From JAHEAO01 sp942492375 (GTDB taxonomy: Bacteria; Pseudomonadota; Alphaproteobacteria; Rhodobacterales; Rhodobacteraceae): a DNA stretch of 64,000 nucleotides. The stretch is from assembly GCA_942492375.1 (NCBI GenBank), contig CALOEL010000010.1, positions 113,753 through 177,752 on the forward strand, written 5' to 3'. Shown here in pieces: positions 17,036-26,041 of this stretch; positions within the stretch are counted from its first letter, which is position 1; each line of letters starts with the position of its first letter. Made by a program: the position numbers and the translations under genes. The notes under the pieces were generated by a model. That model searched no databases, was not told where the DNA came from, and saw only the letters and a program-made list of their open reading frames with translations.

Positions 17036-18238
17036 CTAGCGCCCTGCCCTTGTCCTGACCAGATAGGCGAACCCGGCCGATCCGGCGGCGATGATCAGGG
17101 CGCCGGTCAGAAGCGCATAGACCCCGCCCCCTTCCAGCAGCAGCGCGCCGATGAACGGGGCCATCGCATTGGCGACAAGCGGCACAGTGGCGATGCCGCC
17201 CGAAATCGCGCCAAAACCGTCGCGGCCCAGGACCTCGGCGATCAGGACCGGGCGCAGGATGCTCATCATTCCGATCGCCGCCCCCTGCACCACCGCGAAA
17301 AGGAAGAGCAGCGGCAAGGCGAATCCCGCCGCCATCAGGACGGCGCTTGCCAGCGTCATGCCGATCAATGACGCCCGCGTCGAGGTCAGGATATGGGTGC
17401 GCTCGCCCCGCAGCATCAGCGCCAGCCGACCGACCACCTGGAACGGGCCGACCGTGCTGGCGGCGGCGACGGCGATGGCCTTGGTGGCACCGAGCCCGGT
17501 GAAGAGCGGGATGAAGTAGTTGACCAGCATCGAATGGTTCATCCAGGCAAGCCCGAACGCCCCGGCGAGGAACCAGAACTGCGGCAGACGCAGCGCATGG
17601 GCAAGCGCGCCCCTGCCGTCGGCGGGCTTTGGGCCGCCAAGGCGTTCGCGGCGGCGAAGCCTGACGCCGGCGTAATAGTGCAGCGGCGCCGTCAGCAAGA
17701 GCTGCATGAGGCCGAACACCACGACCGCGACGCGCCAGCCGTAATGCTCGGCCAGGACCGCGCCCAGGGGGAAAGCCAGTGTCGAGGCAAGCCCCGCGAC
17801 CAGTGTGACGCGGATGATCGCGGGCCGCGCGGCGGGGCCGAGGCGGCGGGTCAGAAAGGCGAAGCAGGTGTCGTAGAGGCAGGCCGACATGGCAAGCCCG
17901 ACCGCCGACCAGGCGAGATACCAGTGCGTCAGCGTCTGCGCCTGCGACAGCGCCAGCAGGGCCATCCCGCCCAAAGCCGCCCCGCCAGCAAGGATTTCCG
18001 CGCCAAGGCCCTTGTCCACCAGCCTGCCGGTCAGCGGCACCGCCACGGCCGAGACCAGAAGCGCAAGCGTGACGCCGATGGCGAGCGCCGGGCGGTCCCA
18101 GCCGGTCGCGGCCTCGATCGAGACCAGAAGCGCCCCGTAGATGTAGTAAAGCGTCGCGAAACCAAGGGTTTGCCCGACCGCGAGCATCCAGACCGCCGGG
18201 GCGTCGCCGTCCTGGGCCTCGATGGCGCTGAAGGTCAA
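17036..18238 (-). CDS. MFS transporter
   Basis: 400 residues with about twelve membrane segments. The loop between helices 2 and 3 reads LTGRLVDKGLGAEIL, close to the MFS motif A, and LRRRERLG forms the central cytoplasmic loop. Substrate unknown. The likely start is TTG, overlapping the stop of the M32 gene by 4 bases (TTGA), with no in-frame ATG before the first helix except residue 18. Probably co-transcribed with ctaA and the carboxypeptidase gene. Confidence 0.85.
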   Translation of the reverse strand: MTFSAIEAQDGDAPAVWMLAVGQTLGFATLYYIYGALLVSIEAATGWDRPALAIGVTLALLVSAVAVPLTGRLVDKGLGAEILAGGAALGGMALLALSQAQTLTHWYLAWSAVGLAMSACLYDTCFAFLTRRLGPAARPAIIRVTLVAGLASTLAFPLGAVLAEHYGWRVAVVVFGLMQLLLTAPLHYYAGVRLRRRERLGGPKPADGRGALAHALRLPQFWFLAGAFGLAWMNHSMLVNYFIPLFTGLGATKAIAVAAASTVGPFQVVGRLALMLRGERTHILTSTRASLIGMTLASAVLMAAGFALPLLFLFAVVQGAAIGMMSILRPVLIAEVLGRDGFGAISGGIATVPLVANAMAPFIGALLLEGGGVYALLTGALIIAAGSAGFAYLVRTRAGR

Positions 18239-19713
18239 AGCCGGTAGATTTCGGAAAACTTGGCGTCGAGGTAGTCGAGAAGCGGCCCTTCATCCGGCTC
18301 GAACCCGCAGGCGCGGCGGATGGTGTCGCGCGGCTCGTAGAGGCCGCCGTGGGTTTGCAGGTTGTCCCGCAGCCAGCCGGTCGCGGGGCCGGTATCACCC
18401 TTTGCCAGCGCGTCGTCGAGATCGGGCAGCGCCTTGCGCATCGCCTTTGTCAGGCAACCGGCATAGACATTCCCAAGCGTGTAGGTCGGAAAATAGCCGA
18501 ACAGGCCAACCGACCAGTGCACGTCCTGCAAACAGCCGTTCGAGGGCTTGTCCACCTTGACCCCGAAATCCGCCTCGAACCTCTCGTTCCAGGCGGCAGG
18601 CAGGTCGGCGACGCTCAGGCTGCCATCGATCAGCGCCCGTTCTAGATCGAAGCGCATCAGGACGTGAAGGTTGTACTGCACCTCGTCGGCCTCGGTACGG
18701 ATGAAGCCGGGATGCACCCGGTTGACGCTGCCGTAGAAGGCGTCCGCATCGGCGATGTTGAGGTTGCCGAACATCGCCTGCATGCGGCCGTAGAGGTACC
18801 GGGTGAAGGCGCGGCTGCGGCCAAGCTGGTTCTCGTAAGCCCGGCTCTGGCTTTCATGGACGCCCATGCTGACGCCCTGCCCCAGCGGCGTCAGCAGGTA
18901 GGCGCGGTCGATATTCTGCTCATAGGCGGCGTGGCCGACCTCGTGGATCGTGGAATAAAAGCAGTTGAACGGATCGGCGGGATTGGTCCGGGTGGTGATC
19001 CGCACGTCGAGGCCCGAGCCCGAGGAGAACGGATGCACCGCCTTGTCGATCCGGCCGTGGTCGAGGTCGTAGCCGAAGGTCAGCGCAAGTTCCCGGCTAA
19101 GCGCCAGTTGGCCTGCTTCCGGGAAGGTCCCGGTCAGCGGCACGGGCTGGTGCGGCGAATGCAGGATCTTCTCGCGCAGCGCCACCAGCCGAGGGCGCAG
19201 CGCGCCGAACATGGTTTCGAGCATTTCCGCCGTCGCGCCCGGCTCGTAATCATCCAGCAGCGCGTCGTAAAGATCGCCATTGCCAGCCAGTGCCGCGGCC
19301 TCCTCCTGCCGCAGCGCCACGACCTTTTCCAGCACCGGCGCGAAGGCGGCGAAATCCTCGGCGGCGCGGGCGCGGGCCCAGACGCCTTGCGCGACCGAGG
19401 TCACGCGGGCGATCTCGGCGGCAAGCCGTGCTGGCACCTTCAGGGTGCGCTCATGGCGGCGGCGGATATGGCGCAGGTTGGCGCGACCCGCTTCGTCCAG
19501 CTTGGCCTCGTCGATCGCCGCCAGCCAGTCGTCGATGCGGGGATCGATGCGGCGGGCATGCAGCACGCCCTCCATCGCCGCCATCTCCTCGGCACGCTGT
19601 TCGGCGGCGCCCGAAGGCATCACCGTTTCCTGGTCCCAGCCCAGCCGGCCCGCGACCTGGGCCAGCGCCTCGGTGTCGCGCTGGAAGGCCATCAGATCAT
19701 CAAATGCACTCAT
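18235..19713 (-). CDS. M32 family carboxypeptidase (Taq type)
   Basis: 492-residue zinc carboxypeptidase. The metal site is in IHEVGHAAYEQ (HExxH), with the family signature LGQGVSMGVHESQSR downstream. It removes C-terminal residues from peptides with broad specificity, in the cytoplasm. Start at MSAFDDLMAFQRD; ATGA overlaps the ctaA stop. The MFS gene starts inside its stop codon, so the three genes form a tightly packed unit. Confidence 0.95.
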   Translation of the reverse strand: MSAFDDLMAFQRDTEALAQVAGRLGWDQETVMPSGAAEQRAEEMAAMEGVLHARRIDPRIDDWLAAIDEAKLDEAGRANLRHIRRRHERTLKVPARLAAEIARVTSVAQGVWARARAAEDFAAFAPVLEKVVALRQEEAAALAGNGDLYDALLDDYEPGATAEMLETMFGALRPRLVALREKILHSPHQPVPLTGTFPEAGQLALSRELALTFGYDLDHGRIDKAVHPFSSGSGLDVRITTRTNPADPFNCFYSTIHEVGHAAYEQNIDRAYLLTPLGQGVSMGVHESQSRAYENQLGRSRAFTRYLYGRMQAMFGNLNIADADAFYGSVNRVHPGFIRTEADEVQYNLHVLMRFDLERALIDGSLSVADLPAAWNERFEADFGVKVDKPSNGCLQDVHWSVGLFGYFPTYTLGNVYAGCLTKAMRKALPDLDDALAKGDTGPATGWLRDNLQTHGGLYEPRDTIRRACGFEPDEGPLLDYLDAKFSEIYRL

Positions 19714-20861
19714 GCGCGCGCCCCACGCACCGATTGCGGCATCGGGTATTGCGCCAGGTAACGGCCGCGCAGGATCAGCATCCAAAGCGCCACAGCGCCC
19801 AGCTGGTGCAGGATCGCCAGAGGCCAGGGCGAGGAATGCATCACCGTGACGATCCCAAGCACGATCTGTCCGAACAGCATCACGGCCATCCAGTCGAAGG
19901 CTCGCCGCGTGCGGGTGTTGCCGCTGGAACGCGAGCGCCGCCAGACGACCAGGCCGAAGACGAACAGCAGATAGCCCGACATCCGGTGCATGAATTGCAC
20001 AAGCCCGTCATCCTCGAAGAAATTGCGCCAGACCGGGGTCAGCGAAAAGGCGTTTTCCGGGAAGAACTGTCCCGCCATCAGCGGCCAGTCGGTATAGCCG
20101 CGTCCGGCGTCGATCCCGGCGACCAGCGCACCCAGTAGGATCTGCAGGAAGGCGAAATGCATCAGCCCGGTCGACATCGAGAAGAGCTTCGGCTCGCGGT
20201 TGCGGCGGGCCTGCATCAGGTCGGCCTCGCGCCGGCCGAGCAGCATGACATACCAGGCGATGAATCCCAGGATCACGAAAGCCAGCCCCAGATGCGTGGC
20301 CAGCCGGTAGCTGGCGACGTCCAGCCGCGCGCCGCTAAGGCCCGAGGCGACCATCCACCAGCCGATCGCCCCCTGCAGCCCGCCAAGCAGGCCGATGAAC
20401 AGCAGCCGACCGGTCCAACCCGTGGGGATGCGCTTCGTCGACCAGAAGCCGATGAAACCCAGCGCCCAGACCAGCCCGATCACCCGGCCCAGCTGGCGAT
20501 GGCCCCATTCCCACCAGTAGATCGTCTTGAACTCGGCAAGTGTCATGCCCTTGTTCTGCAACTGGTATTCCGGAATCGCCTGGTATTTCTCGAACTCGGC
20601 CTGCCAAGCCTCCGCATCCATCGGCGGCAAGGCCCCCGTGATCGGCCGCCATTCAGTAATCGACAGCCCGGAATCGGTCAGCCGCGTCAATCCGCCGACC
20701 GCGATCATCAGCACCACCAGCGCGAAAAGCACCACTAGCCAGACCCGGATCGCCCCCCGCGCCCCGCTGCGGGCACGGTCGATCAGCCCGGTTTGCGGTT
20801 TGGGAGTGTCGGGCGTCTTGTCAGATCCGACTTCCTCGAAGATCGAACGTTTCTGGCTCAT
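19710..20861 (-). CDS. ctaA: Heme A synthase (COX15/CtaA type 2)
   Basis: 383 residues, about eight membrane helices. Oxidises heme O to heme A for aa3-type cytochrome oxidase. The signature VVLMIAVGGLTRLTDSGLSITEW is intact, and conserved histidines are visible in WEWGHRQLGR, ATHLGLAF, QFMHRMSGY and LAILHQLGA. Start at MSQKRSIFEEV after GGGGTCCC; further upstream Met codons lack family support. First gene of ctaA-M32-MFS. Confidence 0.96.
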   Translation of the reverse strand: MSQKRSIFEEVGSDKTPDTPKPQTGLIDRARSGARGAIRVWLVVLFALVVLMIAVGGLTRLTDSGLSITEWRPITGALPPMDAEAWQAEFEKYQAIPEYQLQNKGMTLAEFKTIYWWEWGHRQLGRVIGLVWALGFIGFWSTKRIPTGWTGRLLFIGLLGGLQGAIGWWMVASGLSGARLDVASYRLATHLGLAFVILGFIAWYVMLLGRREADLMQARRNREPKLFSMSTGLMHFAFLQILLGALVAGIDAGRGYTDWPLMAGQFFPENAFSLTPVWRNFFEDDGLVQFMHRMSGYLLFVFGLVVWRRSRSSGNTRTRRAFDWMAVMLFGQIVLGIVTVMHSSPWPLAILHQLGAVALWMLILRGRYLAQYPMPQSVRGARA

Positions 20862-21026
20862 GGGACCCCCGGAAAATCTCGACGGGACAGTATGGGAGGG
20901 GGTGTGGGGGTTCAAGAGTGCTCGGATCGCTCAAGCAAATGCGGGCGGGCCGGCAGTTGCAGATTAACTTGCGGGCAATACTGCGGTTGGCTCTGAACAG
21001 CTGCGCATTCACGGACCGGAACCGCG

Positions 21027-21720
21027 TCAGGCGACGAACTTCTTCTGTGCGGCGAACGGGCTGAGTCCGAGCCAGATCTGTATCCTCGATGAAAGCTTCC
21101 TGGAGCCGGTGAACTCGAACTTGTCCCACTCGGCATCCACATCTGTGAGTCCCATCCAGATCGCCGTCATCGTCCCTGAGATCCGTCGAGACATAGAGAT
21201 CGACCTCGAAACCGGGATCGGCCCAGCAAAGATCGACTTCGCCTGCGGGCTCGACCACCAGCCACCAGTCGCGTTTTGTCGGCGGCAGGTCGTGATACAC
21301 AAACTGGACCACCGTGCGCCTTTTCGGGAGCGGTTCGGGGTTCAGGTTCCGTCTCATGTCCCACATCAGAAGCGATGGATCGAGATTCTTGAGCGAGAGC
21401 GACGACTCGACCCATTTCTGGCCCCACACCCCCATCGCCATCACCACCTCGCGCAGGTCGTGCCCTGCCTCTGTCAGGTGGTACCCGAACACGCCGCGCT
21501 CGGACGGACATGGCTTTCTCTCAATGATCCCAGCCTCTTCAAGATCCTTGAGGCGCCGAGACAAGAGCGTCGGCGACATCTTCGGCACGCCGCGGCGAAG
21601 ATCGTTGAACCGTGTGGAGCCGGCGATGAGTTCGCGCATCAGCACCATCGTCCATCGCGTGCAAAGAACTTCGGCGGCCATTGCGAGCGGGCAGAACTGC
21701 TTGTATCCGGGTTGTGACAT
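21027..21720 (-). pseudogene. HxlR family transcriptional regulator, frameshifted
   Basis: The N-terminal 170 residues read MSQPGYKQFCPLAMAAEVL and show the HxlR winged helix (RWTMVLMRELIAGSTRFNDLRRG, MSPTLLSRRLKDLEEAGII). The frame then shifts within GGG (21174-21176, CCC on the plus strand). Dropping one G joins STDLR to TMTAIWMGLTDV and continues to the natural stop at 21027, giving 230 residues with a C-terminal sterol-carrier-like domain. The total, 694 bases, is one more than a multiple of three. Either a recent mutation or a sequencing error. Divergent from the DUF1330 gene, its likely target. Confidence 0.85.
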
Positions 21721-21885
21721 CACATTCTCCTCGACCTGTCCCATACAGTCTATCGGTGACGGCGCGTGCGGCTAGTCCAGAAACTGTATCACCCGGTTCA
21801 GTTCCGTGACTGGAAGCGATTCGGCCATTGTGGGCAGTCTACAGGCTCACCGCGGCCATCCCGGCCGCTGAAAAGGAGCAGAAAA

Positions 21886-22212
21886 ATGAGCGTTTATCTG
21901 ATCGCGGACATCAAGGTCACCGATGACGGCTGGGTCCCGGAATACGCCGCCAATGTCCACAAGCTGGTGGAAAAGCATGGCGGCCGCTATCTGTCCCGCA
22001 GCGGGAATATCGAGACCGTCGAAGGAGAGGCGAAAGACAGCACGTTGATCGCCATTCTCGAATTCCCGACGCGCAGCGCGCTCGACAGCTTCGCCGCCGA
22101 TCCCGACTATGCGCCCTACGGACGAGCACGCCAGGCGGGAAGCGTGTCGAACTTCCACGTTATCGACGACACGGATATTGCCGGGGCTATACCCTATCTG
22201 AAAGCGGGGTAA
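21886..22212 (+). CDS. DUF1330 domain protein
   Basis: 108-residue dimeric alpha/beta-barrel protein of unknown function. It begins MSVYLIADIKVTD, continues with GGRYLSRSGNIETVEG and the middle FPTRSALDSFAADPDY, which matches DUF1330. A GGAGCAG ribosome site precedes the ATG. Divergent from the frameshifted HxlR gene with 165 bases between, the usual arrangement of an HxlR regulator and its target. Confidence 0.88.
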   Translation: MSVYLIADIKVTDDGWVPEYAANVHKLVEKHGGRYLSRSGNIETVEGEAKDSTLIAILEFPTRSALDSFAADPDYAPYGRARQAGSVSNFHVIDDTDIAGAIPYLKAG

Positions 22213-22281
22213 ACAAAGCACGGGCAGCGCTCGAACCCCACCGCTCGGTTCGGGCGCGGCGCTGCGCGTGTTGGCCGCGGG

Positions 22282-23022
22282 TTACTCCCCCCGCTCCTTC
22301 CACCGCACCATCTGCCGCAGCACCCCGTGCAATATCTGCACATCGGTCCGGGTCAGGGGCATCCGGCTCCACATGTTGCGCAGCACCAGTTTCATGCTCG
22401 GCGCCTTGTCCTCGGGGAAGAACATTCCGGCTTCGGTCAGACGCTGCTCGTAATGGTCGCCGAGTTTCTCGACCTCGAGCTTGGTGGCGAAGTCCGTGCC
22501 GGCGAGCGCCACGCGTTCGGGTGCCGCGACCCCGGTTTGGCGGCGCCATTCATAGGCCAGCAGCAGCGCGCATTGCGCGAGGTTCAGCGACGGGAAATCG
22601 GGGTTCACGGGGACCGAGATGATGGCGTCGGCCAGCGCGATATCCTCATTCTCCAGCCCGGCGCGTTCGGGGCCGAAGAGGATGGCGATGTTGCGGCCCG
22701 CGGAGGTCATGGCCCGCGCCTTTTCCATCGCGCGTTCCGGCGTCAGCACCGGCTTGGTCAGGTCGCGGGTCCGCGCAGTGGTGGCGAAGACATAGGTGCA
22801 ATCCGCGATGGCCGCCCCGGTGGTCTGGTAAAGCCCCGCCTGATCCAGCAGCCGCCCCGCCCCGCTGGCCATCGCCACCGCCTTGGGGTTCGGCCAGCCG
22901 TCGCGCGGGTTGACGACGCGCATCCGGTCCAGCCCGAAATTCCACATCGCGCGGGCGGCGGCACCGATATTCTCGCCCATCTGCGGCGCGACAAGAACGA
23001 AGGCGGGCTGGCTGTCGGGCAT
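22282..23022 (-). CDS. trmJ: tRNA (cytidine/uridine-2'-O)-methyltransferase, TrmJ-like
   Basis: 246-residue SPOUT (SpoU) methyltransferase. The three knot motifs are visible: MGENIGAAARAMWNFG near the start, ILFGPERAGLEN in the middle and SLNLAQCALLLAYE. The C-terminal extension of about 75 residues fits TrmJ, which methylates ribose 32 of tRNAs. Start at MPDSQPAFVLVAP. Convergent with the DUF1330 gene and divergent from the TfoX-N gene. Confidence 0.88.
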   Translation of the reverse strand: MPDSQPAFVLVAPQMGENIGAAARAMWNFGLDRMRVVNPRDGWPNPKAVAMASGAGRLLDQAGLYQTTGAAIADCTYVFATTARTRDLTKPVLTPERAMEKARAMTSAGRNIAILFGPERAGLENEDIALADAIISVPVNPDFPSLNLAQCALLLAYEWRRQTGVAAPERVALAGTDFATKLEVEKLGDHYEQRLTEAGMFFPEDKAPSMKLVLRNMWSRMPLTRTDVQILHGVLRQMVRWKERGE

Positions 23023-23088
23023 CACGGACCTTTGGCTTTGACCCGCCGGGTGATACGCTTGACCGACCCCCGAAGCAAGGAGGCGGCG

Positions 23089-23418
23089 ATGGCCTATGAC
23101 GAGGGCGTAGCGCAGCTGTTGCGCGACGAACTGACCGGACAGGAAGGCGTCAGCGAGCGCAAGATGTTCGGCGGACTCTGTTTCATGGTCGGTGGCCACA
23201 TGGTCTGCGGCGTTCACAAGGACGGCGGCATGTTCCGCGTCGGCAAAGACCGCGAGGCCGAGGCGATGGCGATCGACGGCGCGGGGCCGATGGATTTCAC
23301 CGGGCGCAGGATGGGCGGGTTCGTCAACGTCACCGGCGAGGCGCTGGCCGATGACACGCGCCGCCGGTCCTGGATGCTGCTGGCGCTGGCCCATGCGGCA
23401 AGCCTTCCGGCGAAGTAG
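23089..23418 (+). CDS. TfoX N-terminal domain protein
   Basis: 109 residues. The core RKMFGGLCFMVGGHMVCGV and VNVTGEALADD matches the TfoX/Sxy N-terminal domain. Without the C-terminal domain of competence regulators, its role is unknown. Start at MAYDEGVAQLL, preceded by AAGGAGGCGG. A frame open far upstream is antisense to trmJ. Confidence 0.85.
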   Translation: MAYDEGVAQLLRDELTGQEGVSERKMFGGLCFMVGGHMVCGVHKDGGMFRVGKDREAEAMAIDGAGPMDFTGRRMGGFVNVTGEALADDTRRRSWMLLALAHAASLPAK

Positions 23419-23473
23419 CCATTCCCGGATTTCCGGGCTATAGCGGGCAAAACCCCGTAGACGGAAAGCCGAG

Positions 23474-24095
23474 ATGGCCGAGAACGAGCGCCCGCAAATC
23501 TACCTGATCACGCCCTCCGAACTGGAATTGTCCAGCTTTCCCAGCCTATTGGCGCGGATCCTTGACAGCGCCGAGATCGCCTGCGTTCGCATGGCGCTGG
23601 CGACCCGCGACGAGGACCGGTTGCTGCGCGCGGGCGACGCCTTGCGCGAGGTCACCCATGCGCGTGACGTGGCGCTGGTGATCGCCGAACACGGGCTGAT
23701 GGTGGACCGGCTGGGACTCGACGGTGTGCACCTGCCGGACGGTGCGCGGTCGGTGCGCAAATGGCGCAAGGAACTGGGCGAGGACGCAATCGTCGGCGCA
23801 TTCTGCGGCGCCTCGCGGCATGATGGGATGAATGCCGGCGAGGCGGGTGCCGACTATGTCAGTTTTCGGCCCGGTGGGGCGCACCGCGCTTGGTGACGGC
23901 ACCGTCGCGGAGGCGGAATTGTTCGACTGGTGGTCCGAAATGATCGAAGTGCCCGTTGTCGCCGAGGGCGTGCTTGATGCGGAAAGCGTCAGAACGCTTT
24001 GTAGAACAACGGATTTCTTCGGCTTCGGGCAAGAAGTCTGGTCCGCGCCGGACCCCGCCGAACGGCTGAAGGCGCTGATCGCGGCGATGGGCTAG
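23474..24095 (+). pseudogene. Thiamine-phosphate-synthase-like (ThiE family) gene, frameshifted
   Basis: The first frame reads MAENERPQIYLITPSELEL and continues through LGLDGVHLPDGARSVR and GADYVSF, all ThiE-like. At TTTT (23863-23866) the frame breaks. Removing one T joins YVSF to GPVGRTALGDG and on to VVAEGVLDAESVRTL and the stop at 24095, giving 206 residues. The span, 622 bases, is one over a multiple of three. Members of this group lack some catalytic residues and may not be true thiamine phosphate synthases. Confidence 0.8.
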
Positions 24096-24916
24096 GGCAA
24101 GGCCGGCAGGCCCGACCGCACGGCCTCTTCGCAGCGCAGCGCCAGGTCCTTGCGGCCGGCACAGTCAGCGACCCGCACCGGCGGATGATAGACCAGTTCC
24201 ACCGAGCCCTGCCGCGGCGTCGCCAAAACGCGCAGAAGATGGCTGCCGAACCCCATATCGCCCCACCAGCCGTAGAACCGCAGATCCGCGCCGGGCGGCG
24301 CACGATAGATCACCGTGACCGGCTGGATCGACAGGATATCGCGCAGATCCGGCGCGAAGAATGCCGCGAACAGCGTTGATTTGAAAGGAAGAACTCGAAG
24401 TCCGTCCGTCGATGTGCCCTCGGGGAAGAACAGCAGCCGGTGACCGATCTTCAGCCGCTGCTCGAACAGGTGGTTATGCGCCCGCGCCTCTTTCGGATCG
24501 CGCCGGATGAAAACGGTGCCGGTGGCGCGCGCCAGCCAGCCGATGAAGGGCCAGCCCGCGACTTCGGATTTGGAGACGAAATAAACCCGCTTGCGCGCGT
24601 TCAGCGCGAAGATGTCGAGCCAGGAGGCATGGTTCGACACCACCGCCCCCCGCTGGCGCATCATCCTTCCCCGCACCCGGTAGCGGATGCCGAGGATGAA
24701 GAATGCGAGCCGGCAGACGACCCGCGTGATATGCGGCGTCCAGGGACGGTTCAGACCGCAAAGCGGCCGTTCGGCCAGGCGCAGCACCAGCATCAGCACC
24801 AGCCCGCCGAAGACCGTGAAGACCAGCAACGGGCCGCGGAGCAGCACCAGCAGCCAGCCCAGTGCCGAGATCGGCGGCGCGGCGGCCCCGTCCTCGGAAT
24901 CCCATGGCCGGATCAC
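24092..24916 (-). CDS. olsA: Lyso-ornithine lipid acyltransferase
   Basis: 274-residue PlsC-type acyltransferase. Motif I NHASWLDIFAL (HxxxxD), motif III FFPEGTSTDG and a membrane segment near LLVLLRGPLLVFTVFGGL are visible. It adds the second acyl chain to lyso-ornithine lipid. I chose GTG 24916 (GTGA overlap with the olsB stop), preceded by GAGGCGGG. An ATG at 24985 exists but would overlap olsB by 73 bases. The adjacent olsB supports the OlsA role rather than a phosphatidate acyltransferase. Confidence 0.88.
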   Translation of the reverse strand: MIRPWDSEDGAAAPPISALGWLLVLLRGPLLVFTVFGGLVLMLVLRLAERPLCGLNRPWTPHITRVVCRLAFFILGIRYRVRGRMMRQRGAVVSNHASWLDIFALNARKRVYFVSKSEVAGWPFIGWLARATGTVFIRRDPKEARAHNHLFEQRLKIGHRLLFFPEGTSTDGLRVLPFKSTLFAAFFAPDLRDILSIQPVTVIYRAPPGADLRFYGWWGDMGFGSHLLRVLATPRQGSVELVYHPPVRVADCAGRKDLALRCEEAVRSGLPALP

Positions 24917-25692
24917 GTGACCCGCCTCGCCGCGTAGCGCCCTCGCTGCCGATCCGTCAGACGCGCTGTGTCGAGGATCAGACACACATCGGTGGTGTTG
25001 AAGTCCCGATCGATGAAGGCACCGTCTCCGACATAGCCGCCCAGCCGGACATAGGCCTTGATCAGCGCCGGCGTTGCGCGCAGCGCGCGGGCGCGGTCGA
25101 TGGCGTCCATCGGCAGAAGGTCCATCCGTTGGGCCTCTGCCGCATGGACGCGCACCCGCAGGTGTTCGGGCGCCAGATGCCGGTGATACAGAAGCGAGAG
25201 CGGTTCGGCCAGCGCGTCGATCCGCGTGCCGTGAAAGCTGGCAACCCCGAACAGGATCTCATATCCGCCCTCGGCGACGTAATTGGCCAGACCGGTCCAG
25301 AGCTGGAACATCGCATCGCCGCCACGGTAGTCGGCGGCGACACAGGACCGGCCAAGTTCCAGAAGCTTGCGGCCGCTCTGCAACAGCGGCCCGAGATCGT
25401 ATTCACCGGCCGAGTAGAACCCGCCTGCCCGAGTCGCCGCGGCATCGCCGAGAAGCCTGTAGACTCCCACGACATGGTTCAGCGCCGTCGGATCGCGATC
25501 CTCGTCGACGAGGATGAGGTGGTCGCAGAACGCGTCATGCGCATCGCGTTCCAGCTGCGCCTCGTGGTCGACCAGGTCGCCGCGGCCGCCCAGCTCCTCG
25601 ATGAAAACGCGGTAGCGCAGGCGCTCGGCGGCCCGAAGATCCTGTTCGGACCGGGCTAGACGCAGGGAAAACTGGGGATTTCTGGGCGTCAT
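24913..25692 (-). CDS. olsB: N-acyltransferase, lyso-ornithine lipid synthesis
   Basis: 259 residues of the OlsB/hemolysin-related GNAT family. It transfers a 3-hydroxyacyl group from ACP to the alpha-amino group of ornithine. Visible elements are AAERLRYRVFIEELGG, DHLILVDED, ELGRSCVAADYRGG, and GYVGDGAFIDRDFNTTDV near the C-terminus. It overlaps olsA by 4 bases; together they make ornithine lipids, phosphorus-free membrane lipids. Confidence 0.9.
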   Translation of the reverse strand: MTPRNPQFSLRLARSEQDLRAAERLRYRVFIEELGGRGDLVDHEAQLERDAHDAFCDHLILVDEDRDPTALNHVVGVYRLLGDAAATRAGGFYSAGEYDLGPLLQSGRKLLELGRSCVAADYRGGDAMFQLWTGLANYVAEGGYEILFGVASFHGTRIDALAEPLSLLYHRHLAPEHLRVRVHAAEAQRMDLLPMDAIDRARALRATPALIKAYVRLGGYVGDGAFIDRDFNTTDVCLILDTARLTDRQRGRYAARRVT

Positions 25693-25828
25693 TGGCTGTT
25701 CTGGCTTTGCCCTGTCAGGTTCCGCGGGGTTCTATTGCCCCCGCAGGTCCGATGCAAGGCGAGCCGGAGGCGTGGTCTTGGCCACATCTTAAGGTTGTGT
25801 TAAGGCCAGAGACATAGAGATAAGCAAA

Positions 25829-26017
25829 TTACGTGTCGTAGATGATCTCCAGCAGCACATGACGTCCGTCCAGAACCTTCTTGCCCGCCTCTTCGAACAT
25901 GACCGTGACGCGAGTGCCGATGTTTGACTGCACCTGTCCCAGCCCCCAGTCGGGTCGCGCCGGATTGCGTACCAGCATGCCGGGTTCAAGAAGCGCATTC
26001 GCGTTGTCCAACACCAT
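25829..26017 (-). CDS. DUF3553 small protein
   Basis: 62 residues: LLEPGMLVRNPARPDWGLGQVQ and RVTVMFEEAGKKVLDG match the DUF3553 domain, a short beta-rich module also found in UvrD-like helicases. Start at MVLDNANALL with GGGAGA upstream. Only 24 bases separate its ATG from the divergent chpT ATG. Longer open frames through chpT are antisense shadows. Confidence 0.85.
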   Translation of the reverse strand: MVLDNANALLEPGMLVRNPARPDWGLGQVQSNIGTRVTVMFEEAGKKVLDGRHVLLEIIYDT

Positions 26018-26041
26018 TCTCCCGAAAGGAAACCCCGCCCT

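Noticed and set aside
16434..18398. 654-residue minus-strand ORF
   Set aside because: It merges the real 186-residue protein with an out-of-frame reading of the MFS transporter gene.
20821..21026. C-terminal extension of the HxlR ORF up to 20821
   Set aside because: Out-of-frame translation after the frameshift; the natural stop at 21027 is in the restored frame.
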